From an uncultured Prevotellaceae bacterium (GTDB lineage Bacteria > Bacteroidota > Bacteroidia > Bacteroidales > Bacteroidaceae), in the NCBI GenBank assembly GCA_900318685.1, contig ONLL01000011.1, forward strand, positions 35,488-99,487: a stretch of 64,000 bases of DNA, in the 5' to 3' direction. Of the stretch, positions 26,534 to 34,099 are shown piece after piece. The notes beneath the pieces were generated by a model. The model was not told where the DNA came from and did no database searches. It was given only the letters and a program-made list of their open reading frames with translations. A program made the translations under genes and the position numbers. How positions within the stretch are numbered: position 1 is the first letter of the stretch; the number at the start of each line of letters is the position of its first letter.

Positions 26534-26673
26534 TCGCCGCTTCCGTTTCACCCACCAACGCGCGCACTTACGCATAATAATAAATAATATTTATTTGGCA
26601 GTCAGCAACCACACTGGCCGCAGGACAGTACCACTACCTCAGCAACCATTGTCTCTGCCAATAGGTCTGAAGT

Positions 26674-26700
26674 AACGAGGTCTCAACAGACCTCGTTCTT
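26674..26700. terminator. Bidirectional terminator hairpin
   Basis: Perfect 10-bp stem AACGAGGTCT / AGACCTCGTT with a 4-nt loop and a T-rich tail (CTTATTTG) on the plus strand. It lies between convergent genes and probably ends the secreted-protein transcript. Confidence 0.75.
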
Positions 26701-26739
26701 ATTTGTTCGTCTGGCACGAACGAAAAGCGGTTGGGATTC

Positions 26740-27762
26740 TCACTCCCCAACCGCTTTCTCTTTCCGCTCCCTGCTCTTCGTCACCGCCACCGAGAGCAGC
26801 ATCGAGCCCACGAGCATCACGAAGATAAACGCCAGCGACCATCCAGTCGGAATCTCTATGTGAGGCATGTTGATGTCCAGCCCCACCAGGCTCCCCAGCT
26901 CGTTCACATATTCGTTCATCGCCAGCAGCATCTTCACGCCCACGAAGATCAGGATGATGCCCAGCCCGTACTTCAGGTATGTGAAGTACTTCGCTATCGC
27001 AGCCAGCGCGAAATACAGCGCACGCAGGCCCAGGATCGCGAAGATGTTCGACGTCAGCACAACGAACGGGTCACGGCTCACCGAGAACACCGCCGGTATC
27101 GAGTCCACCGCAAACGCCACGTCCGACGTTTCAATCACGATCAGCGTGATAAACAGCGGCGTGGCCAGTATACGCCCGTTCACCTTCCGCTCGCGGATGA
27201 AGAAACGACCGCCATACAGCTTGTCCGTCACTGGGAAGAACCGCTTAAACAGCCTCACAACGAAGTTGTTGCCCGGGTCGCCCTCCACCTCCGTGCCGTG
27301 CTTGAACATCTTCGTGCCCGTATACAGCAGGAACAGGCCAAACAAGCCCAGCACCCATTCAAAGCGCTCCACCATCGCCGCGCCGGCAAAGATGAAGATG
27401 CTGCGCAGCACCAGTGCGCCGAAGATGCCCCAGAACAGAATCTCATGCTGGTATTTCCGCGGGATGCCGAAGTAAGCGAACAGCATCAGGAAGACAAACA
27501 AGTTGTCCATCGACAGCGACTTCTCTATCAGGTAGCCTGCCAGAAACTCCGTCGCCATCTCCTCGTTGTTCTCCGGATAGAACAGGTAGATGCCCAGGCA
27601 GAACAGCAGCGACACCCCTATCCATACGCCCGTCATCTTCAGGGCCTCGCCTATGCTCACCTCATGCTGTCCCTTCCTTCCAAACATCTTCAGGTCGGCC
27701 ACCAGCATTGCCAGCACCAGCACGTAGAACACTATCCAGGCCCAAAGTGGCAAAATACTCAT
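26740..27762 (-). CDS. TerC/Alx-family membrane protein
   Basis: 340 aa with about nine membrane helices. Conserved TerC positions are visible: ADLKMFGRKG, EKSLSMDNLFVFLM and VAFAVDSIPAVFS, with acidic residues within membrane segments. TerC/Alx proteins are linked to metal (manganese) export or homeostasis and tellurite resistance. The start codon is directly preceded by a heptad array that also ends the argF' gene, so the two share a transcript. The ion is inferred from the family. Confidence 0.9.
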   Translation of the reverse strand: MSILPLWAWIVFYVLVLAMLVADLKMFGRKGQHEVSIGEALKMTGVWIGVSLLFCLGIYLFYPENNEEMATEFLAGYLIEKSLSMDNLFVFLMLFAYFGIPRKYQHEILFWGIFGALVLRSIFIFAGAAMVERFEWVLGLFGLFLLYTGTKMFKHGTEVEGDPGNNFVVRLFKRFFPVTDKLYGGRFFIRERKVNGRILATPLFITLIVIETSDVAFAVDSIPAVFSVSRDPFVVLTSNIFAILGLRALYFALAAIAKYFTYLKYGLGIILIFVGVKMLLAMNEYVNELGSLVGLDINMPHIEIPTGWSLAFIFVMLVGSMLLSVAVTKSRERKEKAVGE

Positions 27763-27811
27763 CTCAATTCAAAAATCTCAAATCTCAACTCTCAAATCTC
27801 AACTCTCAAAT
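27763..27811. repeat. CTCAAAY heptad array, 7 units
   Basis: Units CTCAATT, CAAAAAT, CTCAAAT, CTCAACT, CTCAAAT, CTCAACT, CTCAAAT. It starts at the base next to the terC start codon and encodes the last residues of ArgF' (its stop at 27792 is inside the array). Confidence 0.9.
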
Positions 27812-28781
27812 CCTCCAGGATCCTTTTCAGCACCACCGAGCAGCTTATCTCGCGGTTCGCGGCCTCAGGAATCACCAGCGAGTTCGGGCTCTCTATCACG
27901 TCATCCGTCACAATGAGGTTGCGGCGCACCGGCAGACAGTGCATGAACTTCGCGTCGTTCGTCCACGACATATGCTCCGTGTCCACCGTCCACGAGCGGT
28001 CCTCACACGTTATCTTGCCGTAGTCCCCAGCGTTCGTCACGCCCGGGTTGCTCCAGTTCTTCGCATAGATGAAGTCAGCGCCCTCAAATGCCTTCCGCTG
28101 GTCATATTCCACCCTGGCGCCGCCCGTGAACCTCGGGTCCAGCTCATATCCCCTCGGGTGCGTGATCACCAGGTCGATGTCCTTGTCCGCCGTCATCCAC
28201 TGCGCGAAGCTGTTAGGCACAGCCTGTGGCAGCGCGCGGCAGTGTGGCGCCCAAGTCAGCACCACGCGGGCCTTCCGTCCCTCCTTGCTGCTGTCGAAGT
28301 GCTCCTTGATCGTGATCAGGTCGGCAAACGCCTGCAGCGGGTGCACCGTCGCCGTCTCCATTGCGAACACCGGGCGTCCGCTGTATCTGATAAACTGCTG
28401 CAGCACCGTCTCCGCATAGTCATAGCCGCGGTCCTTCAGTCCTGCAAACGACCTCACGCCTATCACGTCGCAGTAGCAGCCCATCACCGGTATCGCCTCC
28501 AGCAGGTGCTCGCTCTTGTCGCCGTCCATGATCACGCCGCGTTCCGTCTCCAGCTTCCAGGCGCCGGCGTTCACGTCCAGCACGATCACGTTCATGCCCA
28601 GGTTCATCGCCGCCTTCTGAGTCGACAGACGCGTGCGCAGGCTGTTGTTAAAGAAAATCATCATCAGCGTCTTGTTCTTCCCCAGCTGCTGATACCTGTA
28701 TCTGTCAGCCTTGATCTCCATGGCCTCCGCCAGCGCCTTCTCCAGCGGCCCAATGTCCTCAACATTAATAAAGCTCTTCAT
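27792..28781 (-). CDS. argF': N-acyl(acetyl/succinyl)-L-ornithine carbamoyltransferase
   Basis: 329 aa from the ATG at 28781 (a TTG nine bases upstream is in frame). Carbamoyl-phosphate motif FFNNSLRTRLSTQ and the class-typical LLEAIPVMGCYCDVIG, HPLQAFADL and MHCLPVRRN motifs are present. This is the Bacteroidetes form that acts on N-acylated ornithine, in which a Pro in the IPVMG segment is associated with succinyl-ornithine preference. It belongs to the arginine pathway whose other genes lie at 52.7-58.3 kb. The C-terminal residues LRVEI come from repeat DNA. Confidence 0.92.
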   Translation of the reverse strand: MKSFINVEDIGPLEKALAEAMEIKADRYRYQQLGKNKTLMMIFFNNSLRTRLSTQKAAMNLGMNVIVLDVNAGAWKLETERGVIMDGDKSEHLLEAIPVMGCYCDVIGVRSFAGLKDRGYDYAETVLQQFIRYSGRPVFAMETATVHPLQAFADLITIKEHFDSSKEGRKARVVLTWAPHCRALPQAVPNSFAQWMTADKDIDLVITHPRGYELDPRFTGGARVEYDQRKAFEGADFIYAKNWSNPGVTNAGDYGKITCEDRSWTVDTEHMSWTNDAKFMHCLPVRRNLIVTDDVIESPNSLVIPEAANREISCSVVLKRILEDLRVEI

Positions 28782-28801
28782 ACCTTCCAAATAATTAATT
28801 T

Positions 28802-28836
28802 CTCATTTCTCATTCCTCATTTCTCATTCCTCATTC
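28802..28836. repeat. CTCATTY heptad array, 5 units
   Basis: Five exact units (CTCATTT, CTCATTC, CTCATTT, CTCATTC, CTCATTC), within the spacer before argF' and reaching into the last codons of the acid phosphatase gene. Confidence 0.9.
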
Positions 28837-29671
28837 TCTTCACTCCCTTCTCAATCACCACGCCGCTGGCATTCTCGTCAGCCGGAGTGCCGTCGATGCG
28901 GTAGATGCGGGCCGACGGCTGCTTGCTCACGGCGCTCACGCCCGTCGTCTGTCCCGTCAGCTCCTTATATTCAGCCTGCGCCTTCCTCATCTGAGCGATA
29001 AACTCCTCGCTGCCCTGCAGGGCGCAGAACCCTATGCTGGCAGCGGTGCGGCTGGCGTCCACGTCACTCTGCCAGTGTGCACCCACGATCACGCGGCTCG
29101 TGCAGTAGTCCCATCCGCGCACGAAGATCTCGTTGGCGCGCTGCGGAGCAATCTGAGCCAGCAGCAGCGAGATGCCCCATCCGCGCAGACTGTGTCCCGA
29201 GGGGTAGCTGCCCTCGCCGCGCAGGTCATCCTCCTCGTGCGACGGCATCGAGTCGTTGAAGCGCTCGAAGGGCCGCTGACGATGGTAGAAGGCCTTTATC
29301 TCCTTGCGCATCGGGTCCGTCGTGGCCAGGCTCGTCACCATCAGCTTCCATATCTCCGGTGTCCCCGTCTCCGTTATCTCCAGTCCGAACGCATCCTTCC
29401 ACTGCAGGAACAGCTTCTCGAGGTCGTCCCACTCCGCGTCGGCCACGGCCGTGGCCACGCGCTCCTCGTCCTGGCGCTGCATCTTGCCCCATCCGTAGCG
29501 CACCACATCATTGGCAAACTCAGGGCTGTCGAACGATGGTGGTGCCGGCATGATCTCCACCAGCTTAGGCAGCTCATCCAGTTCGAAGTACACCGGAGTC
29601 GTCTCCTCCTGTCCCATCACGTTCATTGCAGTCATCATGGCGACTGCTGCCATCATCAGATTCTTTTTCAT
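28817..29671 (-). CDS. Secreted class A acid phosphatase (PAP2 family)
   Basis: 284 aa from the ATG at 29671, which begins the signal peptide (MKKNLMM...NVMGQ); an earlier ATG adds 19 unlikely residues. The three PAP2 motifs are present in order: KAFYHRQRPF, YPSGHSLRGW and SRVIVGAHWQSD. The enzyme removes phosphate from small phosphoesters in the periplasm. The last residues RMRNEK are read from a heptad array. It precedes argF' on the same strand. Confidence 0.9.
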   Translation of the reverse strand: MKKNLMMAAVAMMTAMNVMGQEETTPVYFELDELPKLVEIMPAPPSFDSPEFANDVVRYGWGKMQRQDEERVATAVADAEWDDLEKLFLQWKDAFGLEITETGTPEIWKLMVTSLATTDPMRKEIKAFYHRQRPFERFNDSMPSHEEDDLRGEGSYPSGHSLRGWGISLLLAQIAPQRANEIFVRGWDYCTSRVIVGAHWQSDVDASRTAASIGFCALQGSEEFIAQMRKAQAEYKELTGQTTGVSAVSKQPSARIYRIDGTPADENASGVVIEKGVKRMRNEK

Positions 29672-29745
29672 TTTTATGTCTTTTTTTTCGATTAATACCA
29701 TGTCTGCAAGACCCATCCTAGAGGTCAACCCCCATTAAGGCCGTG

Positions 29746-29753
29746 CAAAGATA
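29746..29753 (-). promoter_or_regulatory. -7 box of the acid phosphatase gene
   Basis: Minus-strand TATCTTTG, 74 bp before the start codon. Confidence 0.5.
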
Positions 29754-29931
29754 CACATTTTTCACCGAAGCCACAAACATTTTCACCAAATTAAACTATT
29801 TCCCTTTTCCCCGGCGACTCTTCCTAGGCTGTGCAAGCCATGCTCGGCGTAGAGCTCTACGCTCCCCTACCCCTTTCACCACCCCGTCCTCTTTTTCCCA
29901 AAAAATGTTTGGCCCATTCAAAGAAAAGTTG

Positions 29932-29939
29932 TATTTTTG
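29932..29939 (+). promoter_or_regulatory. Strong promoter ahead of a mini-ORF
   Basis: TATTTTTG with TTTG at 29908-29911, spacing exactly 20 bp. Transcription should begin near 29945, about 5 nt before an ATG at 29950. Confidence 0.7.
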
Positions 29940-29949
29940 CAGGCGAATA

Positions 29950-30069
29950 ATGATACTAGCTATTTACAATTTGTTACATTGTCCCAAATGTCGTGCCAAA
30001 AAGAAAAGATGGCGCAAAACGACCACTAAAAATGAAGAAATCCTTGGTAGTCTTAGGATTTTCTCGTAA
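29950..30069 (+). CDS. Possible 39-aa zinc-ribbon-like mini-protein
   Basis: The frame starts at the first ATG after a consensus promoter and reads a short peptide with a CPKC motif followed by a basic stretch (RAKKKRWRKTTT). A CxxC pair alone is half a zinc-binding site. The leader would be about 5 nt. Could be chance. Confidence 0.35.
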   Translation: MILAIYNLLHCPKCRAKKKRWRKTTTKNEEILGSLRIFS

Positions 30070-30074
30070 CTTTG
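30067..30074 (+). promoter_or_regulatory. Second -7 box in the mini-ORF region
   Basis: TAACTTTG overlapping the end of the 29950 mini-ORF; an ATG follows at 30092. Confidence 0.5.
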
Positions 30075-30091
30075 CAGAGCATTTGAGAAAG

Positions 30092-30241
30092 ATGCACGCG
30101 CAAGCAGATCCACTAGAAGCATGCGAGGCAAGTACCAACTTCGCGAAAGGTACGAACCACATCTTACGGTGGGCAATCGGAGGCAAGCGAAGTGGCCACC
30201 GCGAGACCGACGGGATGCTCTGCAAACGCACCAGTGGCTAA
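30092..30241 (+). CDS. Possible 49-aa protein of unknown function
   Basis: First ATG after the box at 30067. Reads MHAQADPLEACEASTNFAKG and later a basic region. No recognisable domain. Low confidence because length alone gives little support. Confidence 0.25.
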   Translation: MHAQADPLEACEASTNFAKGTNHILRWAIGGKRSGHRETDGMLCKRTSG

Positions 30242-30281
30242 CGCCCCTTAACACTTAAATCCAACACACACAAACACAACC

Positions 30282-30410
30282 ATGCCTAGCAACATTATCG
30301 TGATACCTATCAACATCAAACAAAAACGAAACGCACTCTCCAAGTGCTTTGGACACTACTTCCCCGAGGTTCACTGCCGCGGAGCCCTGAGCACCTACGG
30401 GCTTTAAAAC
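30282..30410 (+). CDS. Possible 42-aa small protein
   Basis: ATG at 30282, reading MPSNIIVIPINIKQKRNALS then FGHYFPEVHC, stop at 30410. No family known. It precedes a GC-rich hairpin at 30423-30447. Confidence 0.25.
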
Positions 30411-30422
30411 CCGCCCCAATCC

Positions 30423-30447
30423 CCTCCCGAGCAGGGAGGGGGATTGA
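30423..30447. repeat. CCCTCCC/GGGAGGG hairpin
   Basis: Imperfect 11-12 bp GC stem (AATCCCCTCCC with GGGAGGGGGATT, one bulge), like those at 23367 and 30650. Confidence 0.5.
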
Positions 30448-30514
30448 AATGACCTCCCGCTGATTCATGCGCAACCACATTTAAAACTTTTAATTCCTTG
30501 AGCTCGTGAACGCC

Positions 30515-30628
30515 ATGAAAATCTCACCTCGCCTGAAGAACCGCCTGGCTGAAGCTCTGATTGCTTCACTCACGGCCTTCATCACTGCATTGACCACTAC
30601 GTCGTGTATGGGACACGGCCCATTCTGA
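30515..30628 (+). CDS. Smalltalk-like small protein (37 aa)
   Basis: Reads MKISPRLKNRLAEALIASLT then AFITALTTTSCMGHG. A basic start, one hydrophobic helix and a C-terminal TSCM tail resemble the short 'smalltalk' proteins of Bacteroidetes, which usually sit beside HU-like and amidase genes. Those neighbours are absent here, so it may be a solitary remnant. Too short to score by length; assigned by pattern. Confidence 0.45.
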   Translation: MKISPRLKNRLAEALIASLTAFITALTTTSCMGHGPF

Positions 30629-30649
30629 CGCCCTCTATCCCCAGTCTCC

Positions 30650-30668
30650 CTCTCCCGTCGGAGAGGGG
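30650..30668. repeat. CCCTCTCC/GGAGAGGG hairpin
   Basis: GC-rich hairpin with a 4-nt loop near the end of the umuC gene; third member of the dispersed hairpin group. Confidence 0.5.
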
Positions 30669-30682
30669 TCGGGAGTGAGGCA

Positions 30683-32002
30683 TCAACTCTTCTTTTTCTC
30701 GACTTTTGCGTTGAGCTGGATTACGTCTGTCCAGCGGGTAGTAGGGTTGGGGCTGCGAAAATCGTGCTTGATGGCATTGGCGAATACCTCAGCCTTGCCC
30801 TTGCCGTTCTTTTGGGTGTATTGCTGGGCACCGATGACAATGGTCTCTGAGCCATGCATGCGGTTGATGCGGTCGATGACTTCATCCAGCCGGCGCATTT
30901 TTTGAATCTGTTCAGCATTCAGGTCAAACAAGTCCTGCTGGATAGAGCTGTCAAACGAGATACCCATCACTATGACACCTGCTTTCTTATATTGGTAGCC
31001 CTGAATAAAGATACGGTCAAGCACTTCATGAGCTGCCTGGACAATGGGAATCGTCGAGCTGGTAGGAGTGACGAGGCGTGTCTCCTGAAAGTTCCAGTAT
31101 TGTGCCAGATCTTCACGGAAGGTATTGGTATTGACAAATACTCCTACGATGGTCGCTACGGTCTTCTGCATTCTCAACTTCTCGGCACAACGGGCGGCAT
31201 AGTTGGCAATGTGGGTGCGCAGGGCGTCTTTGTCGCTTATCATTCCATTGAACGAGCGGCTAGTGCAGATGGATTTCTTCTTGACCAGTTCTTCATTAGG
31301 CACGGCATCCTCACCATTCAGCTCCTGCCACGTACGAAGGAAGGTGATGTTGTTGAACGTCTGTCGCACCCAGTCCTTATGATGCCTAGCAAAGTCGAGT
31401 GCCGTTTTGCAGCCAAGAGCCTGTAGCTTGGCAGCACAGCGTCTGCCGATGCCCCAGACGTCCTCGATAGGGCACAATTCGAGAGCCTTCTCCCGCTTGT
31501 AGTCAGTATCAATCATGCAGCAATGTCTATAGGCTACATATTTCTTCGCCAACTTCGAGGCAATCTTAGCCAGTGTTTTGTTGGGAGCAAGGCCAATGCT
31601 GATAGGCAGGCCCACCTCGCGCTTCACCCGTTTGTGGAGGTTCTCGCCCCACTGCTGCAATTTATCCAACGCTATACCATCGAGATACATGAAACACTCA
31701 TCAATCGAATAGCGGAAATAGGCTGGTGTCTCTTGGCGGATGATACTCACCACCCTACCTGTCAGCTCACCATAGAGTTCATAGTTCGAGGAGAACACAG
31801 CAATCTTCTGCCCTGGAAACTGTTGAGCAAGTTGGAAATACGGGGTACCCTCCTTGATGCCCATATTCTTAGCCTCATTGCTGCGTGCCACTATGCAACC
31901 ATCGTTGTTCGACAGAACCACGATCGGCTTCCCTTCCAAGTCAGGACGGAAAACTTTTTCGCATGAGCAGTAACAATTGTCTAGGTCGGCTATGCCATAC
32001 AT
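30683..32002 (-). CDS. umuC: Y-family DNA polymerase (UmuC)
   Basis: 439 aa from the ATG at 32002; the longer frame to 32101 would translate a purine-rich repeat. The family palm motif MYGIADLDNCYCSCEKVF with its catalytic Asp, and YSIDECFMYLDG with SxDE, are both present, followed by the helix-hairpin-helix region (WGIGRRCAAKLQALGCKTAL). It performs error-prone bypass of DNA lesions with UmuD'. The umuD gene lies upstream, separated by 85 bp of which about 70 are a heptad array. Confidence 0.93.
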   Translation of the reverse strand: MYGIADLDNCYCSCEKVFRPDLEGKPIVVLSNNDGCIVARSNEAKNMGIKEGTPYFQLAQQFPGQKIAVFSSNYELYGELTGRVVSIIRQETPAYFRYSIDECFMYLDGIALDKLQQWGENLHKRVKREVGLPISIGLAPNKTLAKIASKLAKKYVAYRHCCMIDTDYKREKALELCPIEDVWGIGRRCAAKLQALGCKTALDFARHHKDWVRQTFNNITFLRTWQELNGEDAVPNEELVKKKSICTSRSFNGMISDKDALRTHIANYAARCAEKLRMQKTVATIVGVFVNTNTFREDLAQYWNFQETRLVTPTSSTIPIVQAAHEVLDRIFIQGYQYKKAGVIVMGISFDSSIQQDLFDLNAEQIQKMRRLDEVIDRINRMHGSETIVIGAQQYTQKNGKGKAEVFANAIKHDFRSPNPTTRWTDVIQLNAKVEKKKS

Positions 32003-32003
32003 A

Positions 32004-32074
32004 GAGGGAAAAGGGAAAAGGGAAGAGGAAAGTGGAAAGAGGAAAGAGGAAAACGAAAGAGGAAAGAGAAAAGA
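32004..32074. repeat. GAGGAAA-type heptad array
   Basis: About nine degenerate 7-bp units (GAGGAAA, GTGGAAA, GAGAAAA and similar) fill most of the spacer between umuD and umuC; the period is 7 except at one unit. Confidence 0.75.
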
Positions 32075-32087
32075 ATCAGCTATTTCG

Positions 32088-32525
32088 TTACAATTTTTCA
32101 AAAGTACGAATCAGGTGAATCACCGTTCCCCAAATCTGGAAGTTTTCAGGATCATTGACCTTGAACACAGGGTAATCGTCATTGGCAGGACGAAGTTCGA
32201 TGTAGCCATCCTTACGATGCGTAAGGTCAAGAAACTTCATCGTGAATCCGCCATCCCACCATGCCACGACAATAGAGCCATCGTGTGGCTCCACAGCCCT
32301 GTCAATAATCACCCGGTCGCCGTCCAGCAATCCTGCATCCTTCATCGAGTCACCCTCCACGTCGCCATAGAACGATGCTTCAGGATGGCGTATATAGTCG
32401 CGATTAAAGTCCAGCGTCTCATGCATGTAGTCGTCGGCAGGACTAGGAAATCCAGCCTTGACACCTGCATGTTCCAACTCCAGTTTGGTGTCGAACACAC
32501 CTTTCACTATCTTGATGTTGCTCAT
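32088..32525 (-). CDS. umuD: UmuD-like S24 peptidase
   Basis: 145 aa. Self-cleavage site likely at Ala-Gly in VKAGFPSPADDY (about 22-23). The serine of GDSM and the lysine in GGFTMKFLDL fit the Ser-Lys dyad of UmuD/LexA. RecA-stimulated cleavage yields UmuD', which activates UmuC. It is upstream of umuC on the same strand. Confidence 0.92.
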   Translation of the reverse strand: MSNIKIVKGVFDTKLELEHAGVKAGFPSPADDYMHETLDFNRDYIRHPEASFYGDVEGDSMKDAGLLDGDRVIIDRAVEPHDGSIVVAWWDGGFTMKFLDLTHRKDGYIELRPANDDYPVFKVNDPENFQIWGTVIHLIRTFEKL

Positions 32526-32545
32526 ATCAAAAATCCTTATTATTC

Positions 32546-32577
32546 TAAAAACCGCTAACTCATTACGAATCAGCGGT
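32546..32577 (-). terminator. Terminator of tRNA-Pro
   Basis: Stem ACCGCT/AGCGGT with a longer imperfect inner stem and a run of T on the minus strand (the A-run at 32546-32550 on plus). It lies between the tRNA-Pro 3' end and umuD. Confidence 0.65.
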
Positions 32578-32594
32578 CTTTGTAAAGAAAGGAG

Positions 32595-32667
32595 TCGAGG
32601 TGACAGGACTCGAACCTGCGACAGCCTGGTCCCAAACCAGGAACGCTACCAACTGCGCTACACCTCG
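32595..32667 (-). tRNA. tRNA-Pro (anticodon TGG)
   Basis: Cloverleaf on the minus strand: acceptor stem CGAGGTG/CACCTCG, D arm with AGTTGGTAG, anticodon loop TTTGGGA (anticodon TGG), T arm with GGTTCGAGTCC. The CCA tail is not encoded. A -7 box follows on the plus side at 32686-32693. Confidence 0.95.
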
Positions 32668-32685
32668 TTCTGCTTTTTGCGGGTG

Positions 32686-32693
32686 CAAAGGTA
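32686..32693 (-). promoter_or_regulatory. -7 box of tRNA-Pro
   Basis: Minus-strand TACCTTTG, 19 bp ahead of the mature 5' end. Confidence 0.65.
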
Positions 32694-32777
32694 CTCAAAA
32701 AAGTGAAAAGTGAAAAGCAATGGAAGAAGAAAATGCTTCCGCTTGGCTTTTTTTAACTATTCGCTATCTAGTATCTG

Positions 32778-33965
32778 CTATTTGATGATGCCCTGCTCGA
32801 CGAAGATTTTCTTCAGTGCGATGACTGAGCGCTCCACCTGCTCATTGGTGTGAGTGGCCATGAGGGCATAGCGCACAAGGGTGTCCTGCGGAGCACATGC
32901 TGGCGGAATGACGGGATTTATGAATACGCCGGCATTGAAGGCCAGAGCCGTGACGAGGAACGTCTTGTCGACATCGCGCACATACAGAGGTATGATGGGG
33001 CTCTCGGTATCGCCGATCTCAAATCCCTCTTCACGGAAGCGCTTGAGTGCATAGCGCGTGACGTCCCACAGCTTCTCGATGCGCTCAGGCTCCTGCTGGA
33101 TGATATGCAGGGCCTCCATGGCAGCTGCCGTGGCGGCAGGAGTGTTGGATGCCGAGAAGATGTACGTGCGACATGCATGACGCAGGTAGTTGATGGTGTC
33201 GAAATCAGAAGCGATGAATCCTCCGATGCTGGCAAGCGACTTTGAGAATGTACCCATGATGAGGTCGATGTCGTCAGTCAGTCCGAAATGATCGCACACT
33301 CCCCTACCCTGCCGTCCGAAGACACCGATGCCATGAGCCTCGTCGACCATAATGGAGCAGTTGTATTTCTTCTTCAGCTCCACGATCTCAGGAAGCTTTG
33401 CCAGGTCGCCCTCCATCGAAAACACGCCGTCGACGACTATGAGCTTGATGGACTCGTAAGGCAGTTTCTGCAGCACGCGCTCGAGATCGTCCATGTCATT
33501 GTGCTTGTAGTGCAACTGCTTGGCAAAAGCCAAACGCCGGCCATCGACGATGCTGGCATGGTCGCGGTCGTCACAGATGACATAGTCGTCTTTACTCAGA
33601 AGAGCAGGAATAACACCTTGATTCACGCTGAAACCCGTTGAGAAACAAAGACTTTCCTCTTTGCCAACGAACTCAGCCAGTTCTTTCTCCAACTGGATGT
33701 GAAGATCCAATGTTCCGTTTAGAAAACGGCTACCCGCACATCCTGTACCATATTTGTCGAGTGCTTCTTTCGCTTTATCGATAATGCGCTGGTCGCCAGT
33801 CAGTCCGGTATATGCATTCGAACCGAACATTAAGACCTTGTGGCCACCCATGTCCACCTCTGTGCCTTGCTTGCCCGTAATCGCACGGAAATAAGGATAG
33901 ATACCCTTCGCCATGGCCTCTTGTGGTACACGATACGCTTTGTATCTTTCTTGTAGCTGTCCCAT
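32778..33965 (-). CDS. spt: Serine palmitoyltransferase (alpha-oxoamine synthase)
   Basis: 395 aa PLP enzyme. Motifs: FGSNAYTGL, SRFLNGTLDLHIQLE, DEAHGIGVFG and the PLP-lysine region GTFSKSLASIGGF. The alpha-oxoamine synthases condense an acyl-CoA with an amino acid; in Bacteroidales this position and length fit Spt, which starts sphingolipid synthesis from serine and palmitoyl-CoA. It is divergent from a lipid-kinase gene. The close relatives KBL and BioF cannot be excluded from sequence alone. Confidence 0.85.
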   Translation of the reverse strand: MGQLQERYKAYRVPQEAMAKGIYPYFRAITGKQGTEVDMGGHKVLMFGSNAYTGLTGDQRIIDKAKEALDKYGTGCAGSRFLNGTLDLHIQLEKELAEFVGKEESLCFSTGFSVNQGVIPALLSKDDYVICDDRDHASIVDGRRLAFAKQLHYKHNDMDDLERVLQKLPYESIKLIVVDGVFSMEGDLAKLPEIVELKKKYNCSIMVDEAHGIGVFGRQGRGVCDHFGLTDDIDLIMGTFSKSLASIGGFIASDFDTINYLRHACRTYIFSASNTPAATAAAMEALHIIQQEPERIEKLWDVTRYALKRFREEGFEIGDTESPIIPLYVRDVDKTFLVTALAFNAGVFINPVIPPACAPQDTLVRYALMATHTNEQVERSVIALKKIFVEQGIIK

Positions 33966-33985
33966 ATATGTTTTTTTTCAGGCTG

Positions 33986-33993
33986 CAAAGTTA
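33986..33993 (-). promoter_or_regulatory. -7 box of spt
   Basis: Minus-strand TAACTTTG, 20 bp before the spt start. Confidence 0.65.
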
Positions 33994-34086
33994 CACAAAA
34001 ATCTGCAAATACGATGCTTTTTTCATAAAAATGTTGCTTTTTAGTAAATTTATTGTTGTTTTTAATTGAATTACGGACTATTTTTG

Positions 34087-34094
34087 TACATTTG
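34087..34094 (+). promoter_or_regulatory. -7 box of the lipid kinase gene, near-leaderless
   Basis: TACATTTG ends 5 nt before the ATG at 34100. A second candidate TATTTTTG is at 34079-34086. The first would give a transcript with almost no leader. Confidence 0.5.
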
Positions 34095-34099
34095 CACCC

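Noticed and set aside
26731-28904. Long plus-strand ORFs over terC and argF'
   Set aside because: Antisense to well-supported minus-strand genes.
30683-32525. umuDC as a prophage remnant
   Set aside because: No phage genes nearby and codon use looks like the neighbours.
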